A program made the position numbers and the translations under genes. Positions 16,692 to 24,611 of a stretch of DNA of 64,000 nucleotides are shown one piece after another. Within the stretch, counting starts at the first letter, position 1; the number at the start of each line of letters is the position of its first letter. Origin of the DNA: Planctomycetaceae bacterium. Its GTDB lineage: Bacteria; Planctomycetota; Planctomycetia; Pirellulales; Thermoguttaceae. The notes beneath the pieces are model-generated. The model was not told the origin of the DNA. It saw nothing but the letters and a program-made list of their open reading frames with translations, and ran no database searches. Location: NCBI GenBank assembly GCA_021372005.1, contig JAJFVC010000094.1:1-64000 (forward strand), read 5' to 3'.

Positions 16692-17914
16692 ACACTTTTT
16701 GCGCGATCCCGCTGGAAGCCCGTCTGATCGTGATTTTCGTGGTGGGCGCGTGTTTAGGCGCCGCGGTCAATTGGGCGATCTATCGGTTGGCGTGGTTTTC
16801 GCGGGCCGTAAGCCCCTGGTCGCCGCCCGATCCGTCGGCGCCGCCGCGGCGTTGGTTCGATCGGACGCCGATCATCGGGTGGTTGGGGCTGCGTCGTGAG
16901 GCTCGGCTGCACGGCGTTGGGTTTTGGATTCGGCCGATGTTGTTGGAGATGGCAACGGCCGTCGGGTTGGCGTGGCTCTACGGCTGGCAGACCGCCGCGT
17001 GGCCTACGTTGCCGTCGGAACTCGTGCTATGGCGTTTTTTGGCTAATGCGTTGCTGATCGGGTTGATGTTGGCGGCGTCGATGATCGACGTGGACGAGAA
17101 AATCATCCCGGACGCGATCACAATTCCTGGTACGTTGGCCGGCCTTGCATTGGCGGCCGTCCGGCCCGAGTCGCTGCTGTTCGATCCGTTTCAATTGCCC
17201 TTAAGCAGCTTTTTGCATATCGCTTCGCCAAACCCTTGGCCCGACCGCTTGAACGGATTTCCGAACGGTTGGTCGCTGGCGTTGGGACTGGCCTGCTGGT
17301 GGGCGTGGTGCGCGGCGCTGCTGCCGCGCTCGTGGCGAAGGCGTCATGGGTGGCGTCGGGCCGTGCAGCTTTGGCTGGCGCGGATTGTGCGCGAACGGGT
17401 TTCGTATCGCCTGGGTGCGATGGCCGTTTTGGGGTCATTGGTTTTGGCGTGGATATGGATGCGCGGCGGCTGGGCCTGGCAGGGTTTGTTGAGTTCGTTG
17501 GTTGGCGTGGTCGTTGGCGGCGGCTTGATCTGGGCGGTTCGGATCGTCGGCGCCGCCGTTTTGCGCCGCGAGGCGATGGGTTTCGGCGACGTCACGCTGA
17601 TGGCGATGATCGGGGCGTTTCTCGGTTGGCAGCCTTGCCTGGTGATTTTCTTTCTTGCACCGATGGCCGGTCTGATCGTTGGGCTGTTGCGGGTCGTTTT
17701 GTTCCGCGACAAGGAAATTCCCTACGGTCCATTCCTTTGTCTGGCCGCACTATTTGTGATTGTCCGCTGGGATTGGATCTGGGAGCGTTGCTGGCACGTG
17801 TTCGAGCTGGAGTGGTTCGTGCCGCTGGCGATGGTCCTTTGCCTGGCGCTGATGGCGCTGATGTTGGGAACGTGGCGGCTGGTGCGGTCGTTGCTGGTCC
17901 GTCTGTTCCGCTGA
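16688..17914 (+). CDS. A24-type prepilin peptidase-like membrane protein
   Basis: The protein has 408 residues with many hydrophobic helices. The two catalytic aspartate motifs of A24 peptidases are present: MIDVDEKIIPDAITIPG near residues 133-148 and GFGDVTLMAMIGAFLGW near residue 298. The N-terminal region keeps the outline of the type IV prepilin peptidase domain (GACLGAAVNWAIYRLAW ... PIIGWLGLR ... ELxT-like), but it has none of the paired Cys-x-x-Cys motifs that bind zinc in PilD. The section between the two Asp motifs is also unusually long, with an added hydrophobic segment. It probably processes type IV pilin-like or pseudopilin leaders at the inner membrane. Whether N-methylation is retained is doubtful. 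Coupled to aroK by a 4-base overlap. Confidence 0.85.
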   Translation: MNTFCAIPLEARLIVIFVVGACLGAAVNWAIYRLAWFSRAVSPWSPPDPSAPPRRWFDRTPIIGWLGLRREARLHGVGFWIRPMLLEMATAVGLAWLYGWQTAAWPTLPSELVLWRFLANALLIGLMLAASMIDVDEKIIPDAITIPGTLAGLALAAVRPESLLFDPFQLPLSSFLHIASPNPWPDRLNGFPNGWSLALGLACWWAWCAALLPRSWRRRHGWRRAVQLWLARIVRERVSYRLGAMAVLGSLVLAWIWMRGGWAWQGLLSSLVGVVVGGGLIWAVRIVGAAVLRREAMGFGDVTLMAMIGAFLGWQPCLVIFFLAPMAGLIVGLLRVVLFRDKEIPYGPFLCLAALFVIVRWDWIWERCWHVFELEWFVPLAMVLCLALMALMLGTWRLVRSLLVRLFR

Positions 17915-17923
17915 ACCGCGACG

Positions 17924-20900
17924 CTAACCGTCGTTCTCGGCGTCGAAGGCGGCGTCGGCGTCATCTTTCCAAAGCGAATCGTCCTGTTCGATTTCTTCCG
18001 ATTCGTCCTCGGGCGTTTCGGGCGGTTCATCGAATTGCGGGACGCGTTGCCTCGCGGCGCTCTTGCGAGGCGATTTCAGCTCGCGCGAGCGTTTGGGTTT
18101 CTCTTCGGCGCGTCGTTCCAGCGTAATGACGACCTCGCCCGGCTCGGCGTTGCTCGGCAATCGGGTCACCGGCGTGCGCAACGCTTGGAAGATTTTCAAA
18201 ATGTGTTCGTGGCACGTGAACACGAGCAACTGGTGGCCGGCCGCGGCGAAGTCGCGCAACACGACGGTGGCGGCCTTTGCTCGATCGGCGTCGAAATTGA
18301 CGAGCACGTCGTCCAACACCAACGGCAGCGGGGCGCCGCGTCGCGCGTAGGAGGCGGCCAACGCCAGCCGCAACGCCAGAAAGAGTTGCTCTCGCGTGCC
18401 GCGGCTGAGCACCTCGACCGGCAACGCGTGCCCTTGGGCGTCGTCGACCATCAACACATGCCGGCCCAGCGGCGTCCACACGCGATGATAACGCCCTTGG
18501 GTGAGTTGGTCCAAATAGCCCGACGCCTCCTGCAACGTCTCGGGTTGCCGCTGCTGCTCGTAAGTCGTGCGGATCACGTCCAAGATGCAGCACGTGGCGG
18601 CCAACACGCGCCAACGTTCGATCGCCGTTTCGAGGCGTTTTTCGAGCATGGCCAGGTCGAGCGTTTTGGCGGCCAGGCGGCGATCGGCGGCCATTGCGCT
18701 CAACTGCTCGCTCAGACGGCCTCGTTGTTCGAGCGAGTCGCGCAACTGTTGCCGCAATTCCTCCGCTCGTCGCCGCAATTCGTCGCGTCGGGTTTCGAGC
18801 GGGACGTTTTGCGGCGATTCGAGCTGCCGCCGCACGTCGTTTTCGGAACATTGCGAACCTAGGGCCGCCTCGATTTCCCGGGCCACGGCTTCGCGGTCGC
18901 GCTGCAACGCCTCGGCCTGCGCGCACTGCAACGCCCGCTGGCGGAACTCCTGCTCGTCGCGCACGCCGGACTCGAAAAACAGCTCACGACGCAGATGATT
19001 CAGCCGGCTGACGGCTTCTTCGCGTTTGGTTCGGGCGGCGCGGATCCGTCGGGCTTCGCGGCGCAACGTCTCGCGGCGAACCGCGTCGGACTGCTGCCGG
19101 GCGACGGCGTCGCACAGTTCGTTGATTTGGTCGATGGGATCCACGGCGTGAAGTGCGACGCCGGCGTCGGTGGCCAACTGCGAGATGCGGGCGGTCAGGG
19201 CGTCCAGTTCGCGTTGGCGGCGACCAAGCTCCTCACGACGTTGAGTCAGCCGTCGTTGCAGGTCGACGATCCGATCGCGGCGTTGCACAAGGCGTTGGAC
19301 TTGTTTGGGACCAAAATCCTCGGGCAGGCCGACGCCGGTCAAAACTTCCCGCCAGCGACGACGAGCCTGTTTCAATTCATCTTCAGCCTGGTCGGCGCGG
19401 CGCGAGGCGGCGTCGAGCTCTTGTTGCGCCGCGTTGCGACGTGTTTCCAGCGGAGCGAGTTCTTCGAGGGCGGCCAATTCACGCTCGGCGGTTTCGAGCC
19501 GCACGGGCATGGGACCGCCGCCGCGCGGCAATTGCAGATCGAGCGCATCGCGGTCGGTTTTGGTTTGTTGGACCTGCATTTGCAGAACGCCGAGCTGTTT
19601 GTGGCAGCCGTCCAACTGCTGGGCGTTCGCTCGGCCGATCATCCAGTGGCCGCCTAGCGACGCCGCGGCGCCGGCCAGTGAAAGGACCGAAAGCGTCCAG
19701 CCCAGCGAGCCGAGCATCGAGGTCGGCGAAAACAGTCCGGCGAGAATCAGCAGCGCGCCGGCGCCGAACGTCGCACCCAAGACCGCCAACGTTCGGATCG
19801 GCAACGGCCGCTCGACCAGTCGCTGGGTTCGTTCCTCGAGTTCCGTTTGGTGGCGAGCCAACTGGTCGAGCCGTTCGTCCATCTGGATGCGGCGGCGCAG
19901 TTGGGCCACCAGCGAGCCGGCTTGGTCCATGGCCGAAACGAGATCGGCGGCCCCGCGCGAGGCGATCGCCGAATGAATTTGTTCGGCCAGCGACTGGGCG
20001 TTTTGGCCGGCGGCGTCGGCGGCTTGCCGGGCGTCGTTCACTCGCCGACGAACCTCGCGCAGACGTCGAGCCGCGGCACGCAACGGCGCCAGGGTTTTGG
20101 CCGAGAACGGCGGCATTGCGTCCCAATCGGATTTCCACCCAAGCCGGTCGCGTTCGGCGGTCCCTTCCGATTCGCACTGGTCGATTTCCGCCTGCAACTG
20201 GTCGATCTGGCCCCGTAGCTGTTCGATCCACGGTTCCTGATCCTTGAGTGCTTCGATCCGCGCGGTCTGACGCCACAGGGACTCATTGACGCAGAGCGAA
20301 TCAAACTCGTGCTTGGCTTGTTGGCGGGCCTGGGCCAGTTCGTCCAGCCGTTGTTGATGCTGCTGCAATTTCGCGTTGAGTCCGTCGAGCCGCTCCGTCG
20401 CGCCGTCGGGCATGGGACGCACGGGGCCCAGGGCCGCAAGCTGATCGTCCAACGACGCCCGCCGTGTCCAACGCTCGCGCAGGGACAGGGCGAGGTCGAT
20501 CGCCCGGGCTGAACGCTCCACTTGATGGACGTCTTCTTCGAGGCGGACGATTTCTCGATGCAGACCGTCGCGTTGCGCGGCCAGATGCGTGTAATGACGC
20601 GGGACCGCGCCGAGCTCTTCGATCTCCGCTTGGAGCCGTTCGCGGTCGGTCAGCAGTTGAACGATCTGGCAGGGACGCCCGGTCGGATCGAGCAGACGAT
20701 TGCGGGACGTTTCGAGCTCGCGGAGCACGTCGACCAGCGAGACGCGGTCCAAACCGGCCGATAGACTGTAGAGCAATTCGGCGGCCTCGGTGTCGCTCAG
20801 CGTGGCAAGCTCTTGGATCTCGCGGAGGCCCACGGCGAACACGTTGTTGAACACCGGCTCGTCGACGTTCGACAGCAGCACCTTCAAAAAATGTTCGCCT

Positions 20901-21223
20901 TGGCGTGTGCCGTCAGGCGCGGTCAGCGTCACTTGCTCGTTGAAGACGCCGTCGTCGGACGATTCGTCGTAGCGGGCCACGGCGAATCGGCCATGCGGGC
21001 TGGACAGTTCAAGCACGCCCCCGGAGCGTCCGCCATGAACCGGCGGCAGGTAGCGGCGTCGCTCGGTCGAAAAACCGTAAAGCATCGAACGGACGAACTG
21101 CAACAGCGTGGTCTTGCCGGCTTCGTTCGGACCGTACAGGACGTTGAGCCCCTCGGAAACCCGTTCGATGCGGAGCCCGGTCCAGACGCCGAACCCTTCG
21201 ACCGAAAGATCGGTGATTTTCAT
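17924..21223 (-). CDS. YhaN-type SMC-like AAA ATPase with membrane hairpin
   Basis: The protein has 1099 residues. The N-terminal ATPase lobe begins MKITDLSVEGFGVWTGLRIERV with Walker A LYGPNEAGKTTLLQFVR. A long Glu/Arg-rich coiled coil follows. It is interrupted at about residues 475-535 by two hydrophobic helices (TLAVLGATFGAGALLILAG and LGWTLSVLSLAGAAASLGG), which is typical of the YhaN group. A second coiled coil then leads to the C-terminal lobe with signature LSRGTREQLFLALRLALAASYA and Walker B PLVLDDVLVNFD. The tail is acidic and charged. It is translated together with the Mre11/SbcD-like gene upstream (4-base ATGA overlap), so the two form an SbcCD/Rad50-Mre11-like complex. The membrane hairpin suggests a membrane-bound DNA-processing machine. 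The function in this lineage is not known. Confidence 0.86.
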   Translation of the reverse strand: MKITDLSVEGFGVWTGLRIERVSEGLNVLYGPNEAGKTTLLQFVRSMLYGFSTERRRYLPPVHGGRSGGVLELSSPHGRFAVARYDESSDDGVFNEQVTLTAPDGTRQGEHFLKVLLSNVDEPVFNNVFAVGLREIQELATLSDTEAAELLYSLSAGLDRVSLVDVLRELETSRNRLLDPTGRPCQIVQLLTDRERLQAEIEELGAVPRHYTHLAAQRDGLHREIVRLEEDVHQVERSARAIDLALSLRERWTRRASLDDQLAALGPVRPMPDGATERLDGLNAKLQQHQQRLDELAQARQQAKHEFDSLCVNESLWRQTARIEALKDQEPWIEQLRGQIDQLQAEIDQCESEGTAERDRLGWKSDWDAMPPFSAKTLAPLRAAARRLREVRRRVNDARQAADAAGQNAQSLAEQIHSAIASRGAADLVSAMDQAGSLVAQLRRRIQMDERLDQLARHQTELEERTQRLVERPLPIRTLAVLGATFGAGALLILAGLFSPTSMLGSLGWTLSVLSLAGAAASLGGHWMIGRANAQQLDGCHKQLGVLQMQVQQTKTDRDALDLQLPRGGGPMPVRLETAERELAALEELAPLETRRNAAQQELDAASRRADQAEDELKQARRRWREVLTGVGLPEDFGPKQVQRLVQRRDRIVDLQRRLTQRREELGRRQRELDALTARISQLATDAGVALHAVDPIDQINELCDAVARQQSDAVRRETLRREARRIRAARTKREEAVSRLNHLRRELFFESGVRDEQEFRQRALQCAQAEALQRDREAVAREIEAALGSQCSENDVRRQLESPQNVPLETRRDELRRRAEELRQQLRDSLEQRGRLSEQLSAMAADRRLAAKTLDLAMLEKRLETAIERWRVLAATCCILDVIRTTYEQQRQPETLQEASGYLDQLTQGRYHRVWTPLGRHVLMVDDAQGHALPVEVLSRGTREQLFLALRLALAASYARRGAPLPLVLDDVLVNFDADRAKAATVVLRDFAAAGHQLLVFTCHEHILKIFQALRTPVTRLPSNAEPGEVVITLERRAEEKPKRSRELKSPRKSAARQRVPQFDEPPETPEDESEEIEQDDSLWKDDADAAFDAENDG

Positions 21224-22458
21224 GCCGGGCCCTCCTCTCCGCTGAGCAGGTCGACGCCAAGCGACGCCACCTCGCGCAGCAAGCGGTCGCGGGCCGTTTT
21301 ACTAAGCGCAGTCGCTTCGGTCCCCAGCGTGCCGGCTCGATGGGCCTCGGACAGATAAGACTCCAACGCGATCGGCTCGGATGGGTTCATCTGCAACTGG
21401 CGGACGGCCCGCAAAAAATCGCCGCGGATCGTCTCTTGTTCGTACCATTCGGGCGGCAGTGTCTCGGACAGTTCCACGTCGAGCGAAACCGACCATGCAA
21501 GCGACGTTCGTCCCTCGGCGCCAAAACGCGCACGAAGACCGACGAGCAACGGCTCGGCCAGCGCGCCGCGACGCAACGGCGCGATCAGCGGTCCATGTCC
21601 GGCGACGGTCCACGATATCAACAGCAAAACGCCCGGCGCGGCCTCTAAAAGCGTCTCGATCCGCGCGTCCATTTGCGATTGCAAATCCTCGCGCGAGTGA
21701 GAATCGTCGACCACGATCCGTTCGTTCAGCCATCGTGCGGCGTCGGTCGGAATCAACACGGTTCTCGCTTGACGCTGTTCGTCCACTTGCACCAGCGTGC
21801 AGCCGTGCGGGCCGGACTCTTCGGGACGGCGGCCTTGCGGACTACCGCAATAATGAATCATCTGCGGGCCCGAGTGCGGCGTGCTGCGATCGTGTCGTCC
21901 GCCGAGCGCCCAATACGATAGGCCGCGCGACGATATGACCGACGGGTCGGCGTCGCCGTGGGCCGCGGCGATCGAAAACAGTCCGGTCGGATCGGGCGAA
22001 AAATCGTTCGGACGCAACGGTCGCTGGGTGTCGTTTGAAACGCCCGACAGCCGAGCGATCGGAACGTCGTCCTGCAAAATCGCAAAATCCTCGACTCGGC
22101 CGCGAGTGAACACGTGGACGTTTTTCGGTAACTCGAAAACGGCGGGCCAGGACTCGGGCGGATCGGACGAACCGCCGGCCCAATAGACGGGGATTTCTCG
22201 CTCGGCGAGCCGACGAAATTGTTCGACCAAAAACAGCGGACCACGCGGACCGGTTCGATGCGGATCGAGCAAGTTGCCCGACAACACGACGAAATCGGCG
22301 TCCTCGGCCAACGCGACGTCGAACAATTTTTTCGCCGCCGTGTAGGGGGCGTCTATAAACGCGTCGCGGAGATGGTCGGGCACATCGGCCACCCCCATCA
22401 ACGGCCGCTCCAGATGAAAATCGCTGGCATGGACGAATCGAAACGGCCGGTTCGACAT
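21220..22458 (-). CDS. Mre11/SbcD/YhaO-like metallophosphoesterase with degenerate metal site
   Basis: The protein has 412 residues. The fold is clear from RFVHASDFHLERP at the start, with the D-x-H ligands Asp13 and His15 kept, and LRDAFIDAPYTAAKKLFDVAL. Other ligand motifs have changed. The GDxxD motif reads GNLLD (Asn62), the GNHD motif reads GGSSD (residues 95-99, with no Asn-His pair), and the final GHxH motif reads GGRH (186-189, first His lost). His167 in AAAHGD is kept. These changes should weaken or abolish two-metal nuclease activity. It is the first gene of a two-gene operon with the YhaN ATPase. It could be a structural subunit or could use a different metal arrangement. Homology is firm; loss of activity is inference. 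Confidence 0.83.
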   Translation of the reverse strand: MSNRPFRFVHASDFHLERPLMGVADVPDHLRDAFIDAPYTAAKKLFDVALAEDADFVVLSGNLLDPHRTGPRGPLFLVEQFRRLAEREIPVYWAGGSSDPPESWPAVFELPKNVHVFTRGRVEDFAILQDDVPIARLSGVSNDTQRPLRPNDFSPDPTGLFSIAAAHGDADPSVISSRGLSYWALGGRHDRSTPHSGPQMIHYCGSPQGRRPEESGPHGCTLVQVDEQRQARTVLIPTDAARWLNERIVVDDSHSREDLQSQMDARIETLLEAAPGVLLLISWTVAGHGPLIAPLRRGALAEPLLVGLRARFGAEGRTSLAWSVSLDVELSETLPPEWYEQETIRGDFLRAVRQLQMNPSEPIALESYLSEAHRAGTLGTEATALSKTARDRLLREVASLGVDLLSGEEGPA

Positions 22459-22478
22459 GAGCGAGTCGCCCCTTATTT

Positions 22479-22587
22479 TATCCTATCCAGAAAGTTGCAC
22501 ACGGTTGCCTAGTTTAACCAAAATCTGAAAATGACACTATGGCGGTTTTGGATCCGAAAAGAAAATGGCGAAAAGATGGATAGGATA
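22479..22587. repeat. perfect 10-bp inverted repeat in divergent promoter region
   Basis: TATCCTATCC at 22479-22488 and GGATAGGATA at 22578-22587 are exact inverted copies separated by 89 bases, between two divergent genes. They could be paired regulator sites or coincidence. Confidence 0.4.
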
Positions 22588-22619
22588 GGGCGAATGCGTT
22601 GGTTGTCGCGTCGCCGCGA

Positions 22620-22649
22620 TTGACGGGCGGTCGGCCCATGCGGTAAAGT
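22620..22649 (+). promoter_or_regulatory. probable promoter of the TMTC-like gene
   Basis: TTGACG (22620-22625) and TAAAGT (22644-22649) are separated by 18 bases, with a predicted start about 50 bases before the ATG at 22712. The same layout and similar flanking sequence (GCGATTGAC ... TGCGGTA) recur at 26154-26183. Confidence 0.5.
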
Positions 22650-22711
22650 CCAACGACCGGTGTGGCTTCGACGGCGGGTTTGGACGTTGGTTTCGTGAGT
22701 GGTGATTGCAG

Positions 22712-24541
22712 ATGGGCCGTAAGAAACGCAATTTCGAAAGAATGACGCCGGTGCCGGATCGGAATTACGACGGTTGGACGGCGGCGATGCTTTGCACGGC
22801 GCTCGCGCTAGTGGTGATGGTCGTGTTTGGACGCAGTGTTTTCTTTGGATTTGTCAATTACGACGATCCGGTGAACATTTTGGAGAATCCGGCGATTGCG
22901 CGGGGGCTGAGTCCGGCCGGTTTGTCTTGGGCGATCACCACGACGCACGGTCATCAGTGGGCGCCGCTGACGTGGACCTCTTATTTGTTGGACTTCGAGT
23001 TCGTGGGGCTGCGTCCGTGGGGCTACCATCTGACCAATGTCTTGCTGCATTTGTCCACCACCGTGTTGTTGTTTTTGGCGTTTTGGCGAAGCACCGGCCG
23101 GCTTTGGCCCAGCGCACTAGCGGCGGCCCTGTTTGGCGTCCATCCATTGCGGGCGGAGTCGGTCGCCTGGGTGTCGGAACGGAAAGGGCTTTTGAGCGGT
23201 TTTTGGTTTGTGGCGTCGCTCGTCGCCTATTGGTATTACGTTCGGCGGCCGGGTTCCTGGCGTCGCTATCTGCTGCTGGCCGCGACGTTCGCATTGAGCC
23301 TGTTGGCCAAGCCGGTGGCCATGACGCTGCCGCTGGTGTTGCTGTTGTTGGATTACTGGCCGTTGGGAAGAGTGGCTGGTGGCCGGTGGTCGGTGGCCAG
23401 TGATCGGTCAGGAAACTCGAACTCGACGTCTGTTGTTGCTGCATGTCCTTCGCCGGCCACCGCCCACTGGCCACCAGCCATGCTGCTGCTTGAAAAAATT
23501 CCGTTATTGGCGATGAGCGTTGCGGCGGGGCTGTTGGCCACTTGGGGGCAGGGCACGGCGGTCATCGGACTGCACAAATTGTCGCTGGAGGCCAGGCTGT
23601 CCAATGGTTTGGTGTCCTACGTGTCCTACCTAGGCCAGATGGTTTGGCCGGTGGGGCTTTCGGCGTTTTATCCGCATCCGGAGGGCGGTCTGCCGTTTTG
23701 GAAACCGATGGCGGCGTTGGTCGTGTTGCTGACGATCTCTGCTCTGGCATGGGTGGGACGGCGACGGTGTCCTTACTGTTTTGTCGGCTGGTTTTGGTAT
23801 CTGGTGATGATGACGCTGGCCATCGGATTGGTGCAAATTGGTTCTCACGCGATGGCCGACCGTTACACGTATCTGCCGCAAATCGGGCTGTGCGTGGCAG
23901 CGGCTTGGGGCGTCTGCGATGCGGCGAGCTCGGCATCGCGCCGCGTCCAGATCGGCGTGGCGGCGACGTCCTTCCTGGCGTTGGCGATTTTCGGCGTCGC
24001 GGCTTTTCGGCAAACGTGCTGTTGGCACGACAGTGAATCGCTTTGGAATCATGCATTGCGGTGCAATGCCGAGAACAACGTTGCGCGGAGCAACCTGGGT
24101 GGAGAGCTGGCTCGGCAGGGGCGATTGGACGAGGCGATCGTGCAGTATCGTGAGGCGGTGCGGATCCGCCCGGACGACGCCGTTAGTTTTTCCAATCTCG
24201 GCAACGCGCTGCTGTCGCTCGGTCGGTCGGACGAGGCCGAGCAATCGTATGCGGCGGCGCTGCGGGTCGATCCAAATTGCGCCGAGGCGCACTGCAACGT
24301 CGGTGTGCTGTTGGCGCGTCGTCATCAGTGGGACGAGGCGGCTTCGCACTACGAGGCGGCGCTGCGCCTCCGTCCGGAGTACGTCGACGCGCTGGCCAAC
24401 TACGGCAACCTGCTGGCCCGGCGCGGCGAGCTTGACCGTGCGGCAGCCTGTTATAAAAAAGCCGTCCAATGTCGGCCGGATCGTCCGGAAATCCGACGAA
24501 ATTACGAGCTGATCCAGTCGCGGCGGGCGGGACGACCTTGA
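22712..24541 (+). CDS. TMTC-like polytopic membrane protein with C-terminal TPRs
   Basis: The protein has 609 residues. About ten membrane helices occupy residues 20-430. The first luminal or periplasmic loop has FVNYDDPVNILENP, and the next has HPLRAESVAWVSERKGLLSGFW. Both are hallmarks of TMTC/DUF1736-type GT-C proteins, where the acidic NYDD pair is expected to be catalytic. Four TPR units end the protein (about 455-600), for example ARSNLGGELARQGRLDEAIVQYREAVRIRPDD. Eukaryotic TMTCs are O-mannosyltransferases; the bacterial ones are unproven but likely glycosyltransferases using lipid-linked donors. An extra hydrophilic stretch near residues 220-256, encoded by an inverted-repeat element (23373-23480), interrupts the helix order between LLLDYWPLGR and LLLEKIPLLAMS. 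An in-frame ATG at 22742 is an alternative start. Confidence 0.82.
   Translation: MGRKKRNFERMTPVPDRNYDGWTAAMLCTALALVVMVVFGRSVFFGFVNYDDPVNILENPAIARGLSPAGLSWAITTTHGHQWAPLTWTSYLLDFEFVGLRPWGYHLTNVLLHLSTTVLLFLAFWRSTGRLWPSALAAALFGVHPLRAESVAWVSERKGLLSGFWFVASLVAYWYYVRRPGSWRRYLLLAATFALSLLAKPVAMTLPLVLLLLDYWPLGRVAGGRWSVASDRSGNSNSTSVVAACPSPATAHWPPAMLLLEKIPLLAMSVAAGLLATWGQGTAVIGLHKLSLEARLSNGLVSYVSYLGQMVWPVGLSAFYPHPEGGLPFWKPMAALVVLLTISALAWVGRRRCPYCFVGWFWYLVMMTLAIGLVQIGSHAMADRYTYLPQIGLCVAAAWGVCDAASSASRRVQIGVAATSFLALAIFGVAAFRQTCCWHDSESLWNHALRCNAENNVARSNLGGELARQGRLDEAIVQYREAVRIRPDDAVSFSNLGNALLSLGRSDEAEQSYAAALRVDPNCAEAHCNVGVLLARRHQWDEAASHYEAALRLRPEYVDALANYGNLLARRGELDRAAACYKKAVQCRPDRPEIRRNYELIQSRRAGRP
23373..23480. 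repeat. REP-like inverted repeat inside a coding region
   Basis: Two 26-base arms, 23373-23398 and 23455-23480, are inverted copies with 24 of 26 positions matching (the two mismatches still allow G-U pairs on one strand). The arms are built from TGG/GGTGGCC runs. The 56-base centre is unrelated. The element adds an in-frame, low-complexity segment to the TMTC-like protein at a loop between membrane helices. Confidence 0.8.
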
Positions 24542-24572
24542 TCGAGCGGCCGGTTCGCCGGTTTTGAAGCCC

Positions 24573-24602
24573 TTGTCACTCGTGGAGACGATCCATTACA
24601 AT
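24573..24602 (+). promoter_or_regulatory. promoter of the HD-domain gene, probably giving a leaderless mRNA
   Basis: TTGTCA (24573-24578, five of six) and TACAAT (24597-24602, five of six) are 18 bases apart. Transcription would begin around 24609-24611, just before or at the ATG at 24612, which has no ribosome site. Confidence 0.6.
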
Positions 24603-24611
24603 ACGGCCGTG

